Positions 53,385 through 63,686 of a stretch of 64,000 nt of DNA are shown piece after piece. The stretch is from contig NZ_JADLRJ010000002.1 of NCBI RefSeq assembly GCF_015477355.1, positions 744,001-808,000 of the forward strand, written 5' to 3'. The DNA is from Nocardia blacklockiae (GTDB lineage: Bacteria; Actinomycetota; Actinomycetes; Mycobacteriales; Mycobacteriaceae). The notes below the pieces were generated by a model that saw only the letters and a program-made list of their open reading frames with translations, ran no database searches and was not told the DNA's origin. The position numbers and the translations under genes are program-made. How positions within the stretch are numbered: position 1 is the first letter of the stretch; each line of letters begins with the position of its first letter.

Positions 53385-54356
53385 ATGGCAAGGGATCTGA
53401 CTCAACTCGAACTACTGACGGAGTTGGAGCCGGTTGCCGAACAGAACGTCAACCGACACCTGTCCATGGCCAAGGAATGGCACCCGCACGACTACGTCCC
53501 GTGGGACGACGGGCGCAACTTCGCCGCCCTGGGGGGAGTGGATTGGGACCCGTCGCAGTCGAAGCTCGGTGAGGTCGCCAAGGCGGCCATGATCACCAAC
53601 CTGCTCACCGAGGACAACCTCCCCTCGTACCACCGCGAGATCGCCGAGAACTTCTCCCAGGACGGCGCGTGGGGCACCTGGGTCGGGCGCTGGACCGCCG
53701 AGGAGAACCGCCACGGCATCGTGATGCGCGACTATCTCGTCGTCACCCGCGGCGTCGATCCGGTGGCCCTCGAAGAGGCCCGGATGATCCACATGACCAA
53801 CGGTTTCGCCTCACCCGCCGAGGCCGACGCCGGCTTCCTGCACTCGGTCGCCTACGTGACCTTCCAGGAACTGGCCACCCGCGTCAGCCACCGCAACACC
53901 GGCAAGGTCTGCGACGACCCCATCGCCGACCGCATGCTGCAGCGCGTCGCCGCCGACGAGAACCTGCACATGATCTTCTACCGCAACATGTGCGGCGCGG
54001 CCCTGGACCTGGCGCCCGACCAGGCGCTCGAGGCGATCACGCTGATCCTGGAGAACTTCCAGATGCCCGGCGCGGGCATGCCGAACTTCCGGCGCAACGG
54101 CGTCCTGATGGCCAAGCACGGCATCTACGACCTGCGTCAGCACCTGGAAGAGGTGGTCCAGCCGGTGCTCAAGAAGTGGAAGATCTTCGAGCGCACCGAC
54201 TTCACCGCGCGCGGCGAGGAGGTGCGCGAGCGCCTGGGCCTGTTCCTGGAGAAGCTGGCCGGCGACGTCGTGAAGTTCGAGGAGCAGCGCGACCGCATGC
54301 TGGCCCGCGAGGCCGCCAAGCGCGAGCGTCAGCTGGCTTCCACGTCGGCCGGCTGA
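53385..54356 (+). CDS. desA1: Acyl-[acyl-carrier-protein] desaturase DesA1
   Basis: This 323-residue soluble di-iron desaturase acts on acyl-ACP; in mycobacteria DesA1 is essential and takes part in mycolic acid synthesis. The two di-iron motifs are EENRHG (in WTAEENRHGIVMRDYL) and DENLHM (in AADENLHMIFYRN), with further Glu ligands in DNLPSYHREI and FQELATRVSHRN. ATG 53385 is chosen over 53379 because GAAGGG then has a normal nine-base spacing. It corresponds to Rv0824c and precedes dus and the LCP gene as in mycobacteria. Confidence 0.94.
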   Translation: MARDLTQLELLTELEPVAEQNVNRHLSMAKEWHPHDYVPWDDGRNFAALGGVDWDPSQSKLGEVAKAAMITNLLTEDNLPSYHREIAENFSQDGAWGTWVGRWTAEENRHGIVMRDYLVVTRGVDPVALEEARMIHMTNGFASPAEADAGFLHSVAYVTFQELATRVSHRNTGKVCDDPIADRMLQRVAADENLHMIFYRNMCGAALDLAPDQALEAITLILENFQMPGAGMPNFRRNGVLMAKHGIYDLRQHLEEVVQPVLKKWKIFERTDFTARGEEVRERLGLFLEKLAGDVVKFEEQRDRMLAREAAKRERQLASTSAG

Positions 54357-54491
54357 GGTCCGTCGGATTCGAACCGCCCCCGGGCCGCCGCGGCTTCGGG
54401 GGCGGTTTGCCGTCGGTGCCCGGCGGTCGCGGCGTGTTCGGTCCGTCACCCGGCGGCCGGCCGAGCTCGTATCGCAGGGAGAATGGTGGCC

Positions 54492-55640
54492 ATGCAGTCC
54501 GTCCTTCAGAGCCAGGCACCCGTGCGGATCGGCCCCTACCCGGTCGATCCGCCGGTCGTGCTCGCCCCGATGGCGGGCATCACCAATCTGGCGTTCCGGC
54601 AGCTGTGCCGTGAATTCGGCAGCCCCACCTCGCTCTACGTCTGCGAGATGATCACCGCCCGCGCCATCGTCGAGCGCGATCCGAAGACGATGCACATGAT
54701 GTCGTTCGGAGCGGGCGAGTTCCCGCGCTCGATGCAGCTCTACGGCGTCGACCCCGCCACGATGGCCGAGGCCGTCCGGATCATCGTCGGCGAGAACCTG
54801 GCCGACCACATCGACACCAACTACGGCTGTCCGGTGCCGAAGGTGACCCGCCTCGGCGGCGGTTCCGCGCTGCCGTACAAGCGGCGGCTGTTCGGTGAGA
54901 TCGTGCGGGCCATGGTGGCCGCCGCCGAGCCCGCGGGCGTGCCGGTCACGGTGAAGTTCCGCATCGGCATCGACGACGACCACATCACCTATCTCGACGC
55001 CGGGCGGATCGCCGAGGCCGAGGGCGCGGCGGCCGTCGCGCTGCACGCCCGCACCGCGGCCCAGCGCTACTCCGGCAGCGCCGACTGGTCGGCCATCGCG
55101 CGGCTCAAGGAGGCCGTGACGACGATCCCCGTGCTCGGCAACGGCGACATCTTCAGCGCCGGCGACGCGCTGCGCATGATGGCCGAAACCGGTTGCGACG
55201 GAGTCGTTGTCGGCCGCGGCTGCCTCGGCCGCCCCTGGCTGTTCGCCGAACTCCAGGCCGCCCTGCGCGGCGAGCCGATCCCCGCCGGGCCGAACCTGGG
55301 CCGCGTCGGCGAGATCCTCTACCGCCACGCCGCCCTCCTCGCCGACCACGACGGCGAGGACAAGGGCCTACGAGACCTGCGCAAACACATGGCCTGGTAC
55401 CTGATGGGCTTCCCCGTCGGCGCCGACCTCCGCCGCCGCTTCGCCAGCGTCTCGACCCTGACCGAACTCCGAGACCTGATCGGCGAACTCGACCCCACCG
55501 CCCCCTTCCCGAAGGACGCCGAGGGCCCCCGCGGCCGCCAGGGCTCCCCCGGCAAGGTCAGCCTCCCCCACGGCTGGCTCGACGACCCGGAGGACGCCGC
55601 CGTCCCCACCGCCGCGGATGTGATGCACAGCGGCGGCTGA
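54492..55640 (+). CDS. dusB: tRNA-dihydrouridine synthase (DusB-like)
   Basis: This FMN-dependent enzyme of about 382 residues reduces uridines in the tRNA D loop. It shows VVLAPMAGITNLAFRQLCREFG, the catalytic Cys region DTNYGCPVPKVTRLGGGSALP, VKFRIGIDDDH, LHARTAAQRYSGSADW and LGNGDIFSAGDALRMM (phosphate-binding loop). ATG 54492 has GGGAGA nine bases upstream; ATG 54483 is too close to it. The C-terminal tail (EGPRGRQGSPGKVSLPHGWLDDPED) is characteristic of actinobacterial Dus proteins (Rv0823c). Confidence 0.92.
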   Translation: MQSVLQSQAPVRIGPYPVDPPVVLAPMAGITNLAFRQLCREFGSPTSLYVCEMITARAIVERDPKTMHMMSFGAGEFPRSMQLYGVDPATMAEAVRIIVGENLADHIDTNYGCPVPKVTRLGGGSALPYKRRLFGEIVRAMVAAAEPAGVPVTVKFRIGIDDDHITYLDAGRIAEAEGAAAVALHARTAAQRYSGSADWSAIARLKEAVTTIPVLGNGDIFSAGDALRMMAETGCDGVVVGRGCLGRPWLFAELQAALRGEPIPAGPNLGRVGEILYRHAALLADHDGEDKGLRDLRKHMAWYLMGFPVGADLRRRFASVSTLTELRDLIGELDPTAPFPKDAEGPRGRQGSPGKVSLPHGWLDDPEDAAVPTAADVMHSGG

Positions 55641-55729
55641 CCTGGGGTGTCGCACCTTCAACTGGCTCATCGTGGCTGAATCGTTATCATGTCCCGAGAC
55701 CGGTGATGCTGTGCGCCTCCGAGCGGTTC

Positions 55730-55743
55730 ACCCAACCTTGGGT
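55730..55743. promoter_or_regulatory. Small dyad upstream of the LCP gene
   Basis: ACCCAA-CC-TTGGGT is a perfect 6-base inverted repeat about 50 bases before the LCP start. It may be an operator; the binder is unknown. Confidence 0.35.
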
Positions 55744-55793
55744 TAACACATCAGGGTCCGGTCGGAGACGAACGAGCAAAGCGAGGGTTCTTG

Positions 55794-58373
55794 GTGGGTG
55801 ACGACGATCGGCACGGACGCACGTCCGGGCCCGGCGGTCGCGCCCCGTGGGAGCGCTATCGTGCTCCGGAATCGGGTGACGACGATCCTTCCCCACGTCG
55901 CAGCCGGCACGCCGACGACGACGCCGGCTCCGCCCCGATCACCGTGCACGATCTGGTGCAGCGGGTCGACAACGAGCGCGCCGGTCGCCGCCGGCGCCGG
56001 GACCCCGCACCGCCGCCCACACCCCCCGCCACGCGGCAGCAGCCCCCGGGCGCGCGGCCGTCCGCACCGCCTCCCACTGCACGGCAGGGCGGATCCCCCT
56101 CCGGCACAAGGCAACCCGCCGCGCCGCCGACCGGCGCACGCCCCGCCACACCGCCCGCGCAGCCGCCCGGCACCCGGCAGCCCGCACCGCCACAGAGCGG
56201 CACACGGCCCGCCTCCCCTTCCGGCACAAGGCAATCCGCATCCCAGACGGGCGCACGTCCCGCCACCCCGTCCGGCTCACGGCAGCCCGCCTCCCAGACC
56301 GGCGCACGGCCCGACACACCGCCCGGCTCGCGGCAGCCCGCCTCCCCGCCCAGCGCACGGCCGACGGCCACCCCGCCCGCCGCCTCGCCGAGCACCCGGC
56401 AGCCCACCACACCACCCGGAACGCGGCAGTCCGCGTCCCAGACCGGCGCACGACCTGCCGCACCGTCCGGCACCCGGCAGCCTGCCTCCCAGACCGGCGC
56501 ACAATCCCCGTCGGCCGGGGGCACACGGCAGAACCCCGCATCACCCACCGGCCGCCGCCACCGCACCGATGACGAAGGCCCCCAGGGCAATTCCCCCACG
56601 CGCGCACCGGGTGCGGACGACCGGCCGACCGATACCGTCGCACCGGCCGCCGTGGGCCCCGTCGCGGCCGCCCTCCGCGCGCCCGCAGGACCAGCGGCCG
56701 CGGAGCCCGCGTCACCCGGGCGGCGCTCGGCCACCGAGCAAGTCACCGACAAGCTCCCGGTCCCCGAATCCGAGACACCCGAACCCGAGTCGGAGCGCGC
56801 TACTCCCGCCGCGCGGCCGAAGACCGTCGGCGCGCCCACGCTGTCGCGGCTGGCGGCGAGCAAGCAGCGGCAGCGCCGGCGACTACAACTGGTCGGGCGC
56901 TCCACGACGGCGTTCGTCGCCGTGCTCACGCTCGTGGTGACGGGCGTGGGCTGGAACTACCTGCGCGCCACCGACAACGGCTTCCAGCAGGTGTCCGCGC
57001 TGGACGAGAAGTCCGACGACATCGTCGACCCCGGCGGTCAGCTCGGCGACGAGAACTTCCTCATCGTCGGCACCGACACCCGCGCCGACGTGGACGGCAA
57101 CATCGGCGCCGGCACCACCGAGGATGCCGAGGGCGCCCGCGCCGACACGGTCATGCTGGTGCACATCCCCGAGAACCGGCAGCGCGTCGTCGCGGTGTCG
57201 TTCCCCCGCGACCTCGACGTCACCCGGCCGGTCTGCGAGGGCTGGGACAACGAGAAGGCCCGCTACACCGAGGCCTCGTTCCCGCAGGCCGCGGGCGACA
57301 AGCTGAACGCCACCTACGCCCTGGGCGGCCCGAAGTGCCTGACCAAGGTGATCCAGAAACTGGTCGGCCTGCGCATCGGCCACTTCGTCGGCATCGACTT
57401 CAACGGCTTCTCCTCGATGGTCGACACCATCGGCGGCGTCGAGGTCTGCACGAAGAAGCCGCTGGTCGACGACGAGCTCGGCACCATCCTGCCCAACCCG
57501 GGCCGGCAGGTCCTCAACGGCCCGACCGCCCTGGACTACGTCCGCGCCCGGCACGTCTACGGCGAGGAGCGCAGCGACTACGACCGCATCCACCGCCAGC
57601 AGCTGTTCCTGTCGTCGCTGCTGCGCGGGGCGCTGTCGAACAAGGTGCTCTTCGACATCGGCAAGCTGAACGGCTTCATCAACGCCTTCTCCAGCAGCGC
57701 CTTCATGGACGCCGTCAGCACCAAGGACCTGCTGATGCTGGGTCGTTCGCTGCAGAAGGTGGACGCCGGGGCGATCACGTTCCTGACCGTGCCCACCGCG
57801 GGCACCACGTCCTACGGCAACGAGATTCCCCGCGAGTCCGACATCAAGGAGATCTTCCGCGCGATCATCGACGATCAGCCGCTGCCGGGCGAGAAGAAGG
57901 CGCCAGAGCCGAGCCCGAACCCCACCACCGCGTCGCCCGCGCCGAGGGCCCTGACCGCCGTCGACCCGAGCACGGTCTCGGTGCAGGTCTCCAACGGCTC
58001 CGGCACGCCGGGCATCGCGAACACCTCGGCGACCAAGCTGTCCAGCCAGGGTTTCCAGATCTACAACGTCGGCAACTACTCCGGCGGCACGATCGCGGCG
58101 ACCAAGGTGCGCTTCTCGTCCGGGCTCGAGGCGGAGGCCGCCACGGTCGCGTCCGCGATCCCGGGTGCCACGCTCGAGTCCACCGCGGGCCTGGGCAGCA
58201 TCGTGGAAGTGGCGCTGGGCTCGGACTACACGGGCACGGTGCGGGCGCCGACCTCGTTCGGGAGCACGCTGCCGGAGATTCCGACCACGGCCTCGGGCTC
58301 GACCGAGAGCACCCCGGCCGCCCTGCCCTCCGATCTCGAACACGTCAACGCCGCCGACGACAACTGCAAGTGA
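55794..58373 (+). CDS. LytR-CpsA-Psr (LCP) family ligase with LytR_C domain
   Basis: This 859-residue membrane protein (Rv0822c-like) has a cytosolic N-terminus of about 365 residues, mostly Pro/Thr/Gln/Ala/Arg repeats. One TM helix follows (STTAFVAVLTLVVTGVGW), then the LCP catalytic domain (FLIVGTDTRAD..., ADTVMLVHIPENRQRVVAVSFPRDLDV, GGVEVCTKKPL, ALDYVRARHVYGEERSDYDRIHRQQ) and a C-terminal LytR_C domain (about 720-820). LCP enzymes move glycopolymers such as arabinogalactan from lipid carriers to peptidoglycan; the Arg and Asp residues of the catalytic site are in the motifs quoted. GTG 55794 has GAGGG upstream; TTG 55791 is the alternative. Confidence 0.92.
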   Translation: MGDDDRHGRTSGPGGRAPWERYRAPESGDDDPSPRRSRHADDDAGSAPITVHDLVQRVDNERAGRRRRRDPAPPPTPPATRQQPPGARPSAPPPTARQGGSPSGTRQPAAPPTGARPATPPAQPPGTRQPAPPQSGTRPASPSGTRQSASQTGARPATPSGSRQPASQTGARPDTPPGSRQPASPPSARPTATPPAASPSTRQPTTPPGTRQSASQTGARPAAPSGTRQPASQTGAQSPSAGGTRQNPASPTGRRHRTDDEGPQGNSPTRAPGADDRPTDTVAPAAVGPVAAALRAPAGPAAAEPASPGRRSATEQVTDKLPVPESETPEPESERATPAARPKTVGAPTLSRLAASKQRQRRRLQLVGRSTTAFVAVLTLVVTGVGWNYLRATDNGFQQVSALDEKSDDIVDPGGQLGDENFLIVGTDTRADVDGNIGAGTTEDAEGARADTVMLVHIPENRQRVVAVSFPRDLDVTRPVCEGWDNEKARYTEASFPQAAGDKLNATYALGGPKCLTKVIQKLVGLRIGHFVGIDFNGFSSMVDTIGGVEVCTKKPLVDDELGTILPNPGRQVLNGPTALDYVRARHVYGEERSDYDRIHRQQLFLSSLLRGALSNKVLFDIGKLNGFINAFSSSAFMDAVSTKDLLMLGRSLQKVDAGAITFLTVPTAGTTSYGNEIPRESDIKEIFRAIIDDQPLPGEKKAPEPSPNPTTASPAPRALTAVDPSTVSVQVSNGSGTPGIANTSATKLSSQGFQIYNVGNYSGGTIAATKVRFSSGLEAEAATVASAIPGATLESTAGLGSIVEVALGSDYTGTVRAPTSFGSTLPEIPTTASGSTESTPAALPSDLEHVNAADDNCK
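56095..56535 (+). repeat. About 51-bp repeats in the LCP cytosolic arm
   Basis: These encode roughly ten imperfect units such as SGTRQSASQTGARPATP, SGSRQPASQTGARPDTP and PGTRQSASQTGARPAAP. The period is near 17 residues, with shorter variants. The composition (Pro, Thr, Gln, Arg) suggests an unstructured arm. Copy number probably varies between strains. Confidence 0.8.
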
Positions 58374-58457
58374 GCGCCCGTCACCAGCGGAATTCCGCTG
58401 GTCTCGGGCAACACCATGGATTCACCCGCCGTTCGTGACTTGGTCAGCGCCGGGAAC

Positions 58458-58463
58458 TAGTGT
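58458..58463 (+). promoter_or_regulatory. Putative -10 element of leaderless phoU transcript
   Basis: TAGTGT ends eight bases before the phoU ATG. No ribosome site is visible between, which fits a leaderless mRNA. Confidence 0.45.
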
Positions 58464-58471
58464 TTGTTTTC

Positions 58472-59143
58472 ATGCGTGTCATCTACAACGAACAAATGGC
58501 CGATCTCGCCAACATGCTGGGCGAGATGGCCGGTCTCGCGGGCTCCGCGATGGATCGGGCGACGCAGTCGCTGCTGCAGGCCGATCTCACGCTGGCCGAA
58601 CAGGTGATCTCCGAGCACGACCAGATCGCCGAGATGATCACGCAGGCCGAGGAGAAGGCGTTCGCGCTGCTGGCGTTGCAGGCGCCGGTCGCCGGTGACC
58701 TGCGCCAGGTGGTCAGCGCGATCCAGATCGTGTCGGACGTGAACCGCATGGGTGCCCTGGCGCTGCATGTGGCCAAGGTCGCCCGGCGCCGGCACCCGAA
58801 TCACGCCCTGCCCGAGGCCGTCAACGGCTACTTCGCCGAGATGGGCCGGATCGCGGTGAACATGGGCAAGGCCGCCCAGGAGGTCCTGGAGACGCGCGAC
58901 CCCGAGCGGGCCGCGCAGCTCAACCAGGACGACGAGGCGATGGACGACCTGCACCGCCACCTGTTCACCCTGCTGATGGACCGGGAGTGGAAGTACGGCG
59001 TGGCCCCGGCCGTCGACGTGACCCTGCTGGGCCGCTACTACGAGCGTTTCGCCGACCACGCCGTCGAGATCGGCCGCCGAGTGGTGTTCCTGGTCACCGG
59101 CGTGCTGCCGCCGGACGAGGACGTCGAGGTGGAACAGCTCTAG
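58472..59143 (+). CDS. phoU: Phosphate signalling protein PhoU (PhoY2-like)
   Basis: This 223-residue all-helical protein has two PhoU domains in tandem: [31 protein letters not shown] opens the first and [22 protein letters not shown] the second. The metal-binding acidic clusters are [15 protein letters not shown] with DVNRMG and [10 protein letters not shown] with [15 protein letters not shown]. It couples the Pst transporter to the phosphate-sensing kinase and to persister formation in mycobacteria (PhoY2). ATG 58472 begins the conserved sequence. Its stop shares CTAG with the convergent MFS gene. The pst operon lies 1.8 kb on. Confidence 0.94.
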   Translation: MRVIYNEQMADLANMLGEMAGLAGSAMDRATQSLLQADLTLAEQVISEHDQIAEMITQAEEKAFALLALQAPVAGDLRQVVSAIQIVSDVNRMGALALHVAKVARRRHPNHALPEAVNGYFAEMGRIAVNMGKAAQEVLETRDPERAAQLNQDDEAMDDLHRHLFTLLMDREWKYGVAPAVDVTLLGRYYERFADHAVEIGRRVVFLVTGVLPPDEDVEVEQL

Positions 59144-60741
59144 TCGCACTCGCGCCAGGCGAGCAGCGGCGACTCGACACGCTCCGGTTTCCAGGGCAGC
59201 AGCACGGCCACCGCGACGGTGCAGACCAGTAGCGCGCCCACGGCGAGATACGAGGCGGCCTGCGCGCCTTCCAGCGCGGCCACCTTCATGGCGCGCACCA
59301 GGTCGGCCTTCGCGCCCGCGAAGAAGGGGCTGATCGGCGCCCGCACGATCTCCAGCACGCTGATCGGGGTGTCGCGGGCGATGCTCTTCTGATCCGGGCT
59401 CATGATCCCGGCCGGGATGGCGTCGATCCGGGCGCCGACGCGGGCAGTGTAGGTCGAGGTCATGATCGAACCCAGCACCGCGACGCCGAGGGTGCCGCCC
59501 ACCTCGCGCGTGGTGTCGTTGACCGCCGACCCCGCACCGGCCTCGTGTTCGGGCACCGCGCCCATGATCGAGGCGGTGGCCGGCCCCTGCACCACGCCGA
59601 AGCCGATGCCCATCAGCACCATCGACACCAGAACCGTTCCGGCGTAAGGCGTTTCGACCCGCACCTGGCCCGCGAGGTACATGCCCGCGGTGAGCAGCAG
59701 CAGTCCCGACAGTATCGTCGCGGTGGTGCCCGCGCGCTGCGCCACCAGGGTCGCGACCGGCGCGCCCACCCCGACCGCCGCGGCGAACGGCAGCGAGTGA
59801 ATCCCGAATTCCAGTGCGCTGAACTCCTTTACGCCTTGGAAGTACTGGGTGATGAGGAACAGGAATCCGAAGGCGCAGAAGTAGGACACGGTGATCGCCA
59901 GCGCGGGCACCGAGAAGCGCCGGATCCGGAACAGCCGCACATCGAGCACCGGCGAGTCCACCCGCAGCTCCCACGCGACGTAAACCACCAGCAGCACAAT
60001 CGAAATCACGTATCCGGCGATGCTGCGCTCGGCCAGCCAGCCGTATTTCGGCGCCTCGATGATCGTCCACACCAGTGTCGTGACGGCCACCAGGGACAAC
60101 CCGATGCCCACCACATCGAGCCGCCCGCTGTGCTCGGCCCGCGACTCCGGCACCACGACCAGCACGGCCGCGAGCGCCAGCAACGCGATCGGCACGTTGA
60201 TCCAGAAGACCGAATGCCAGCTGAAGTACTCCAGCAGCCACCCGCCGGTGACGGGGCCGATGGCCACCGCGACGCCGGCCATCGCCGTCCACAGCGCGAT
60301 GGCTCCAGCCCGCAGCCGGGCCTCGGGGAACAGGTTGATGATCAACGCCAGCGTCGCCGGAAACACCGCCGCCGCAAAGACTCCCATGCCCGCCCGGGCG
60401 GCGATCACCTGACCGAGCGAGCCGGACAGCGCGCCCGCGGCCGACATCGCCGCCACCCCCGCGAGCCCGATCACCATCACCCGCCGCCGCCCGAACCGGT
60501 CACCCAGATGCCCCAGCGCCAGCAGCAGTCCCGCGAACGCCAGCGTGAAAGCGTCGACGATCCACTGCAATCCGCTCATCCGGGCCTGCAGCTGCACGGC
60601 CATCGACGGCAGCGCCACATTCACCAAGGTGTTGTCGAGCACCACCAGCAACTCCGCGAGACAGATCGCGAGCAGCGCGAGCACCCGCACCCGCCCGGCG
60701 GGCGCCACCCCGGCCCGCCGGCTCACCGTTGATACCGCCAT
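59140..60741 (-). CDS. MFS drug exporter (DHA2, EmrB/QacA type)
   Basis: This 533-residue, 14-helix exporter has [15 protein letters not shown] in TM1 (motif D1 of the 14-TMS family), [14 protein letters not shown] (motif A) and [14 protein letters not shown] (motif C). The substrate is unknown but likely a drug or dye. The ATG at 60741 has GGGAGG seven bases upstream. The gene sits between phoU and pstB, an insertion relative to the mycobacterial order. Upstream, two CGATCGTTA/GATATCGTT-like half sites flank a possible promoter, though no regulator gene is adjacent. Confidence 0.9.
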   Translation of the reverse strand: MAVSTVSRRAGVAPAGRVRVLALLAICLAELLVVLDNTLVNVALPSMAVQLQARMSGLQWIVDAFTLAFAGLLLALGHLGDRFGRRRVMVIGLAGVAAMSAAGALSGSLGQVIAARAGMGVFAAAVFPATLALIINLFPEARLRAGAIALWTAMAGVAVAIGPVTGGWLLEYFSWHSVFWINVPIALLALAAVLVVVPESRAEHSGRLDVVGIGLSLVAVTTLVWTIIEAPKYGWLAERSIAGYVISIVLLVVYVAWELRVDSPVLDVRLFRIRRFSVPALAITVSYFCAFGFLFLITQYFQGVKEFSALEFGIHSLPFAAAVGVGAPVATLVAQRAGTTATILSGLLLLTAGMYLAGQVRVETPYAGTVLVSMVLMGIGFGVVQGPATASIMGAVPEHEAGAGSAVNDTTREVGGTLGVAVLGSIMTSTYTARVGARIDAIPAGIMSPDQKSIARDTPISVLEIVRAPISPFFAGAKADLVRAMKVAALEGAQAASYLAVGALLVCTVAVAVLLPWKPERVESPLLAWRECD

Positions 60742-60875
60742 CCCATGCCTCCCGTTCCCGTCGCTATAACGATCGGTGTAGTAGGCAAGAACGATATCTG
60801 TAACCAAAAGTTGCAGACAACCACCCACGGTATGAGTGACAGGACCGACAACGGAGCACGATCAGTGAGCTGAAA

Positions 60876-60906
60876 CACAAAAACCCCGGCCCAACCGGGC
60901 CGGGGT
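60876..60906 (-). terminator. Intrinsic terminator of the pst operon
   Basis: On the minus strand ACCCCGGCCC-GGTT-GGGCCGGGGT is followed by TTTTTGTG, starting 17 bases after the pstB stop. Confidence 0.9.
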
Positions 60907-60923
60907 CGTGAAAGGGGCGAGGT

Positions 60924-61700
60924 CTAGCCGAATCGGCCGGAGATGTAGTCCTCGGTCTCCTTGCGGGAGGGGTTGGAGAAGATCTTCTCCGTCTCGTCGA
61001 TCTCGATCAGCTTGCCCGGCTTGCCCTGCGCCTCGAGGTTGAAGAACGCGGTCTGGTCGCTCACGCGCGCCGCCTGCTGCATGTTGTGCGTGACGATCAC
61101 GATCGTGAATTCCTTCTTCAGCTCCGCGATCAGGTCCTCGATCGCCAGCGTGGAAATCGGGTCCAGCGCCGAGCAGGGCTCGTCCATCAGCAACACGTCC
61201 GGCGACACCGCGATGGCCCGAGCGATACACAGCCGCTGCTGCTGACCGCCCGACAACCCGCCGCCCGGCTTGTCGAGCCGGTCCTTGACCTCGTTCCAGA
61301 GGTTGGCGCCCTTGAGAGACCGCTCGGCGACCTCGTCGAGCTCCTTCTTGTTCCGCACGCCCTGCAACTTCAGCCCCGCCACCACGTTGTCGCGAATGGA
61401 CATGGTGGGGAAGGGATTCGGCCGCTGGAACACCATTCCGATGGTCCGCCGCACGCCCACCGGATCGATCTGGGACCCGTAGATGTCCTCGCCGTCGAGC
61501 AGCACCGCGCCCTCGACGCGGGCGTTCGGCGTCACCTCGTGCATGCGGTTGAGCGAGCGCAGCACCGTGGACTTGCCGCAACCCGAGGGACCGATGAAGG
61601 CGGTGACACTGCGCGGCAGCACGGTCAGCTGCACGTCGGCGACGGCGTGGAACTTGCCGTAGTAGATGTTGAGATCTTTGACGTCGATCCGCTTGGCCAT
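60924..61700 (-). CDS. pstB: Phosphate ABC transporter ATP-binding protein
   Basis: This 258-residue ATPase of the high-affinity phosphate importer has Walker [21 protein letters not shown]-loop VFQRPNPFP, signature [15 protein letters not shown], Walker [14 protein letters not shown] and H-loop IVTHNMQQA. It works with PstA and PstC in the membrane and PstS outside. The ATG at 61700 lies 20 bases after the pstA stop. It is the last gene of pstS-pstC-pstA-pstB. Confidence 0.96.
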   Translation of the reverse strand: MAKRIDVKDLNIYYGKFHAVADVQLTVLPRSVTAFIGPSGCGKSTVLRSLNRMHEVTPNARVEGAVLLDGEDIYGSQIDPVGVRRTIGMVFQRPNPFPTMSIRDNVVAGLKLQGVRNKKELDEVAERSLKGANLWNEVKDRLDKPGGGLSGGQQQRLCIARAIAVSPDVLLMDEPCSALDPISTLAIEDLIAELKKEFTIVIVTHNMQQAARVSDQTAFFNLEAQGKPGKLIEIDETEKIFSNPSRKETEDYISGRFG

Positions 61701-61720
61701 GTCGAATGTTCCGTTCGCTT

Positions 61721-62623
61721 CTATCGGTTCCGGGTGAGCAGCTTGTTGACGACCGCGGCCCCGAGATACAGCAGCGCGATGATCAGGATCAGCGTCAGGG
61801 CCGCGCCCCACACCCGCCACCGGCCGGCCGGTTCCGGGTTGGCCAGCTCCTGGTAGATCAGCAGCGGCAGCGACGCCATGTTCCCGTCGAAAAGGTTGGT
61901 GTTGATGGACTTCGAGTAGCCGACCAACACCAGCACGGGGGCGGTCTCGCCCATGACTCGCGCCACCGCCAGCAGCATGCCGCTGATCATGCCCGGCAGC
62001 GCGGTCGGCACGACGATCCGAAGGATGGTCTTCCATTTCGGTATCCCCAGGGCGTAGGACGCTTCGCGCAATTCGTCGGGGACCAGCTTGAGCATCTCCT
62101 CCGTGCTGCGCACCACCACGGGCAGCATCAGCAGCACCAGTGCCAGCGCGACCGCGAAGGCGCTCTGCGGCGCGCCGAAGGTGGCGATCCAGAACGCGAA
62201 CACGAACAGCGCGGCCACGATCGAGGGCACGCCGGCGAGGATGTCGACCATGAAGGTGGTGGTCCGGGCCAGCCAGCCGCGGCCGTACTCGACCAGGTAC
62301 ACGGCGGCCATGATGCCCAGCGGCACCGCGATCACCGCGGCGATGGCCGACTGCACGATGGTGCCGTAGATGGCGTGGTACACACCGCCCGCGAACTGGT
62401 CGGGCAGCACGCCCTTCTGTGACTTACCCCACCAGCCGCTGCTGGTGACGGCGTCGAAACCCTTGCTGAGCACCAGGATCAGCACCCAGCACAGCGGCAC
62501 CAGCGCGATCGCGAAGCACAGCCACATCACCGCGGTGGCGGCCTGGTTGCGGATCCGGCGGCCCAGGCTGATGGTCCGGAACGCGGGGGCCTTGATCGGG
62601 CGGTCGAGAGTGGTTGTCGCCAT
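61721..62623 (-). CDS. pstA: Phosphate ABC transporter permease PstA
   Basis: This 300-residue permease has six membrane helices and the EAA loop [27 protein letters not shown]. The TM1 region is [25 protein letters not shown]. The ATG at 62623 overlaps the pstC stop by one base (TAATG), so translation is coupled. Confidence 0.95.
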   Translation of the reverse strand: MATTTLDRPIKAPAFRTISLGRRIRNQAATAVMWLCFAIALVPLCWVLILVLSKGFDAVTSSGWWGKSQKGVLPDQFAGGVYHAIYGTIVQSAIAAVIAVPLGIMAAVYLVEYGRGWLARTTTFMVDILAGVPSIVAALFVFAFWIATFGAPQSAFAVALALVLLMLPVVVRSTEEMLKLVPDELREASYALGIPKWKTILRIVVPTALPGMISGMLLAVARVMGETAPVLVLVGYSKSINTNLFDGNMASLPLLIYQELANPEPAGRWRVWGAALTLILIIALLYLGAAVVNKLLTRNR

Positions 62624-63672
62624 TACCCGTTCACCTTCCCGCCGGCCGCGATCCGTGCCAGCGCGTTGACGACGAAGGTCAGCGCGAACAGCACGAAGCC
62701 GGCGGCGATGTAGGCGCCGGTGGGCAGCGCCTGACTGAATTCCGAAGCGGCCGAGGCGATCTTGGAGGCGAAGGTGTAGCCGCCGTCGAACAGCGACCAG
62801 TGCCCGGCCGACGCCGCGGTGCGCAGCACCACCAGCACGGCGATCGTCTCGCCGAGCGCGCGGCCCAGGCCGAGCATGGAGCCCGCGATCACGCCGCTGC
62901 GGCCGTAGGGCAGTACGGTCATCCGCACCACCTCCCACTTGGTGGCGCCCAGTGCCTGCGCCGCCTCGATGTGCGCGCGCGGCGTCAGGTTGAACACCTC
63001 GCGGCTGACCGAGGTGATGATCGGCAGAATCATCACCGCCAGCACCACGCCGGCGGTGAAGATGGTGCCGCCGCCGCTGATCGACACGTTGCCGCTGTCG
63101 AACAGGAAGAACCAGCCGAGATGGTCGTTGAGGAATTCCTCGAACGGCGCCAGCCGCTGGGCCAGCACCAGGAAACCCCACAGACCGAACACGATCGAAG
63201 GCACCGCCGCGAGCAGGTCGACGATGATGGCGAACGGCCGGGCCAGCATCTTCGGCGCGTACTGCGTCAGGAACAACGCGATACCGACGCCCAGCGGCAC
63301 CGCGATCACCAACGCCAACAGCGAACTCAGCACCGTGACCATGAACAGGTCGCGGATGCCGAAGTGCATGTCGTCGGAGTTGGTGACGTTGAAATCGGCG
63401 CTGGTGAAGAAGTTGGCCTTGTTCGCCGCCACCGACGGCACCGCCCGGATCAACAGGAACAGCGCGATGAGCGCGATCGCCGCGACGATGGTCGCGCCGG
63501 CGGCCGTGGCCAGCGAGCGGAAGATCATTTCCGCTCGGGCGCTGTGCGCGCCGCGGCCGCGTTGCGCCGGTTCGGTGCTGGATTCGCTGGGCATAGGGGG
63601 AGTATCTCCGCCCGCCCGCGGGCCGGTCGAGTCCGGCCGGTCCGCGGCGGTGACTTCGTCGTGCACGGTCAT
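62623..63672 (-). CDS. pstC: Phosphate ABC transporter permease PstC
   Basis: This 349-residue permease has about 50 cytosolic N-terminal residues (Pro/Ser/Glu-rich), six membrane helices and the EAA motif [41 protein letters not shown] and [16 protein letters not shown] are characteristic. The ATG at 63672 is 14 bases after the pstS stop. Confidence 0.95.
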   Translation of the reverse strand: MTVHDEVTAADRPDSTGPRAGGDTPPMPSESSTEPAQRGRGAHSARAEMIFRSLATAAGATIVAAIALIALFLLIRAVPSVAANKANFFTSADFNVTNSDDMHFGIRDLFMVTVLSSLLALVIAVPLGVGIALFLTQYAPKMLARPFAIIVDLLAAVPSIVFGLWGFLVLAQRLAPFEEFLNDHLGWFFLFDSGNVSISGGGTIFTAGVVLAVMILPIITSVSREVFNLTPRAHIEAAQALGATKWEVVRMTVLPYGRSGVIAGSMLGLGRALGETIAVLVVLRTAASAGHWSLFDGGYTFASKIASAASEFSQALPTGAYIAAGFVLFALTFVVNALARIAAGGKVNG

Positions 63673-63686
63673 GAGGTTCTACGCAA

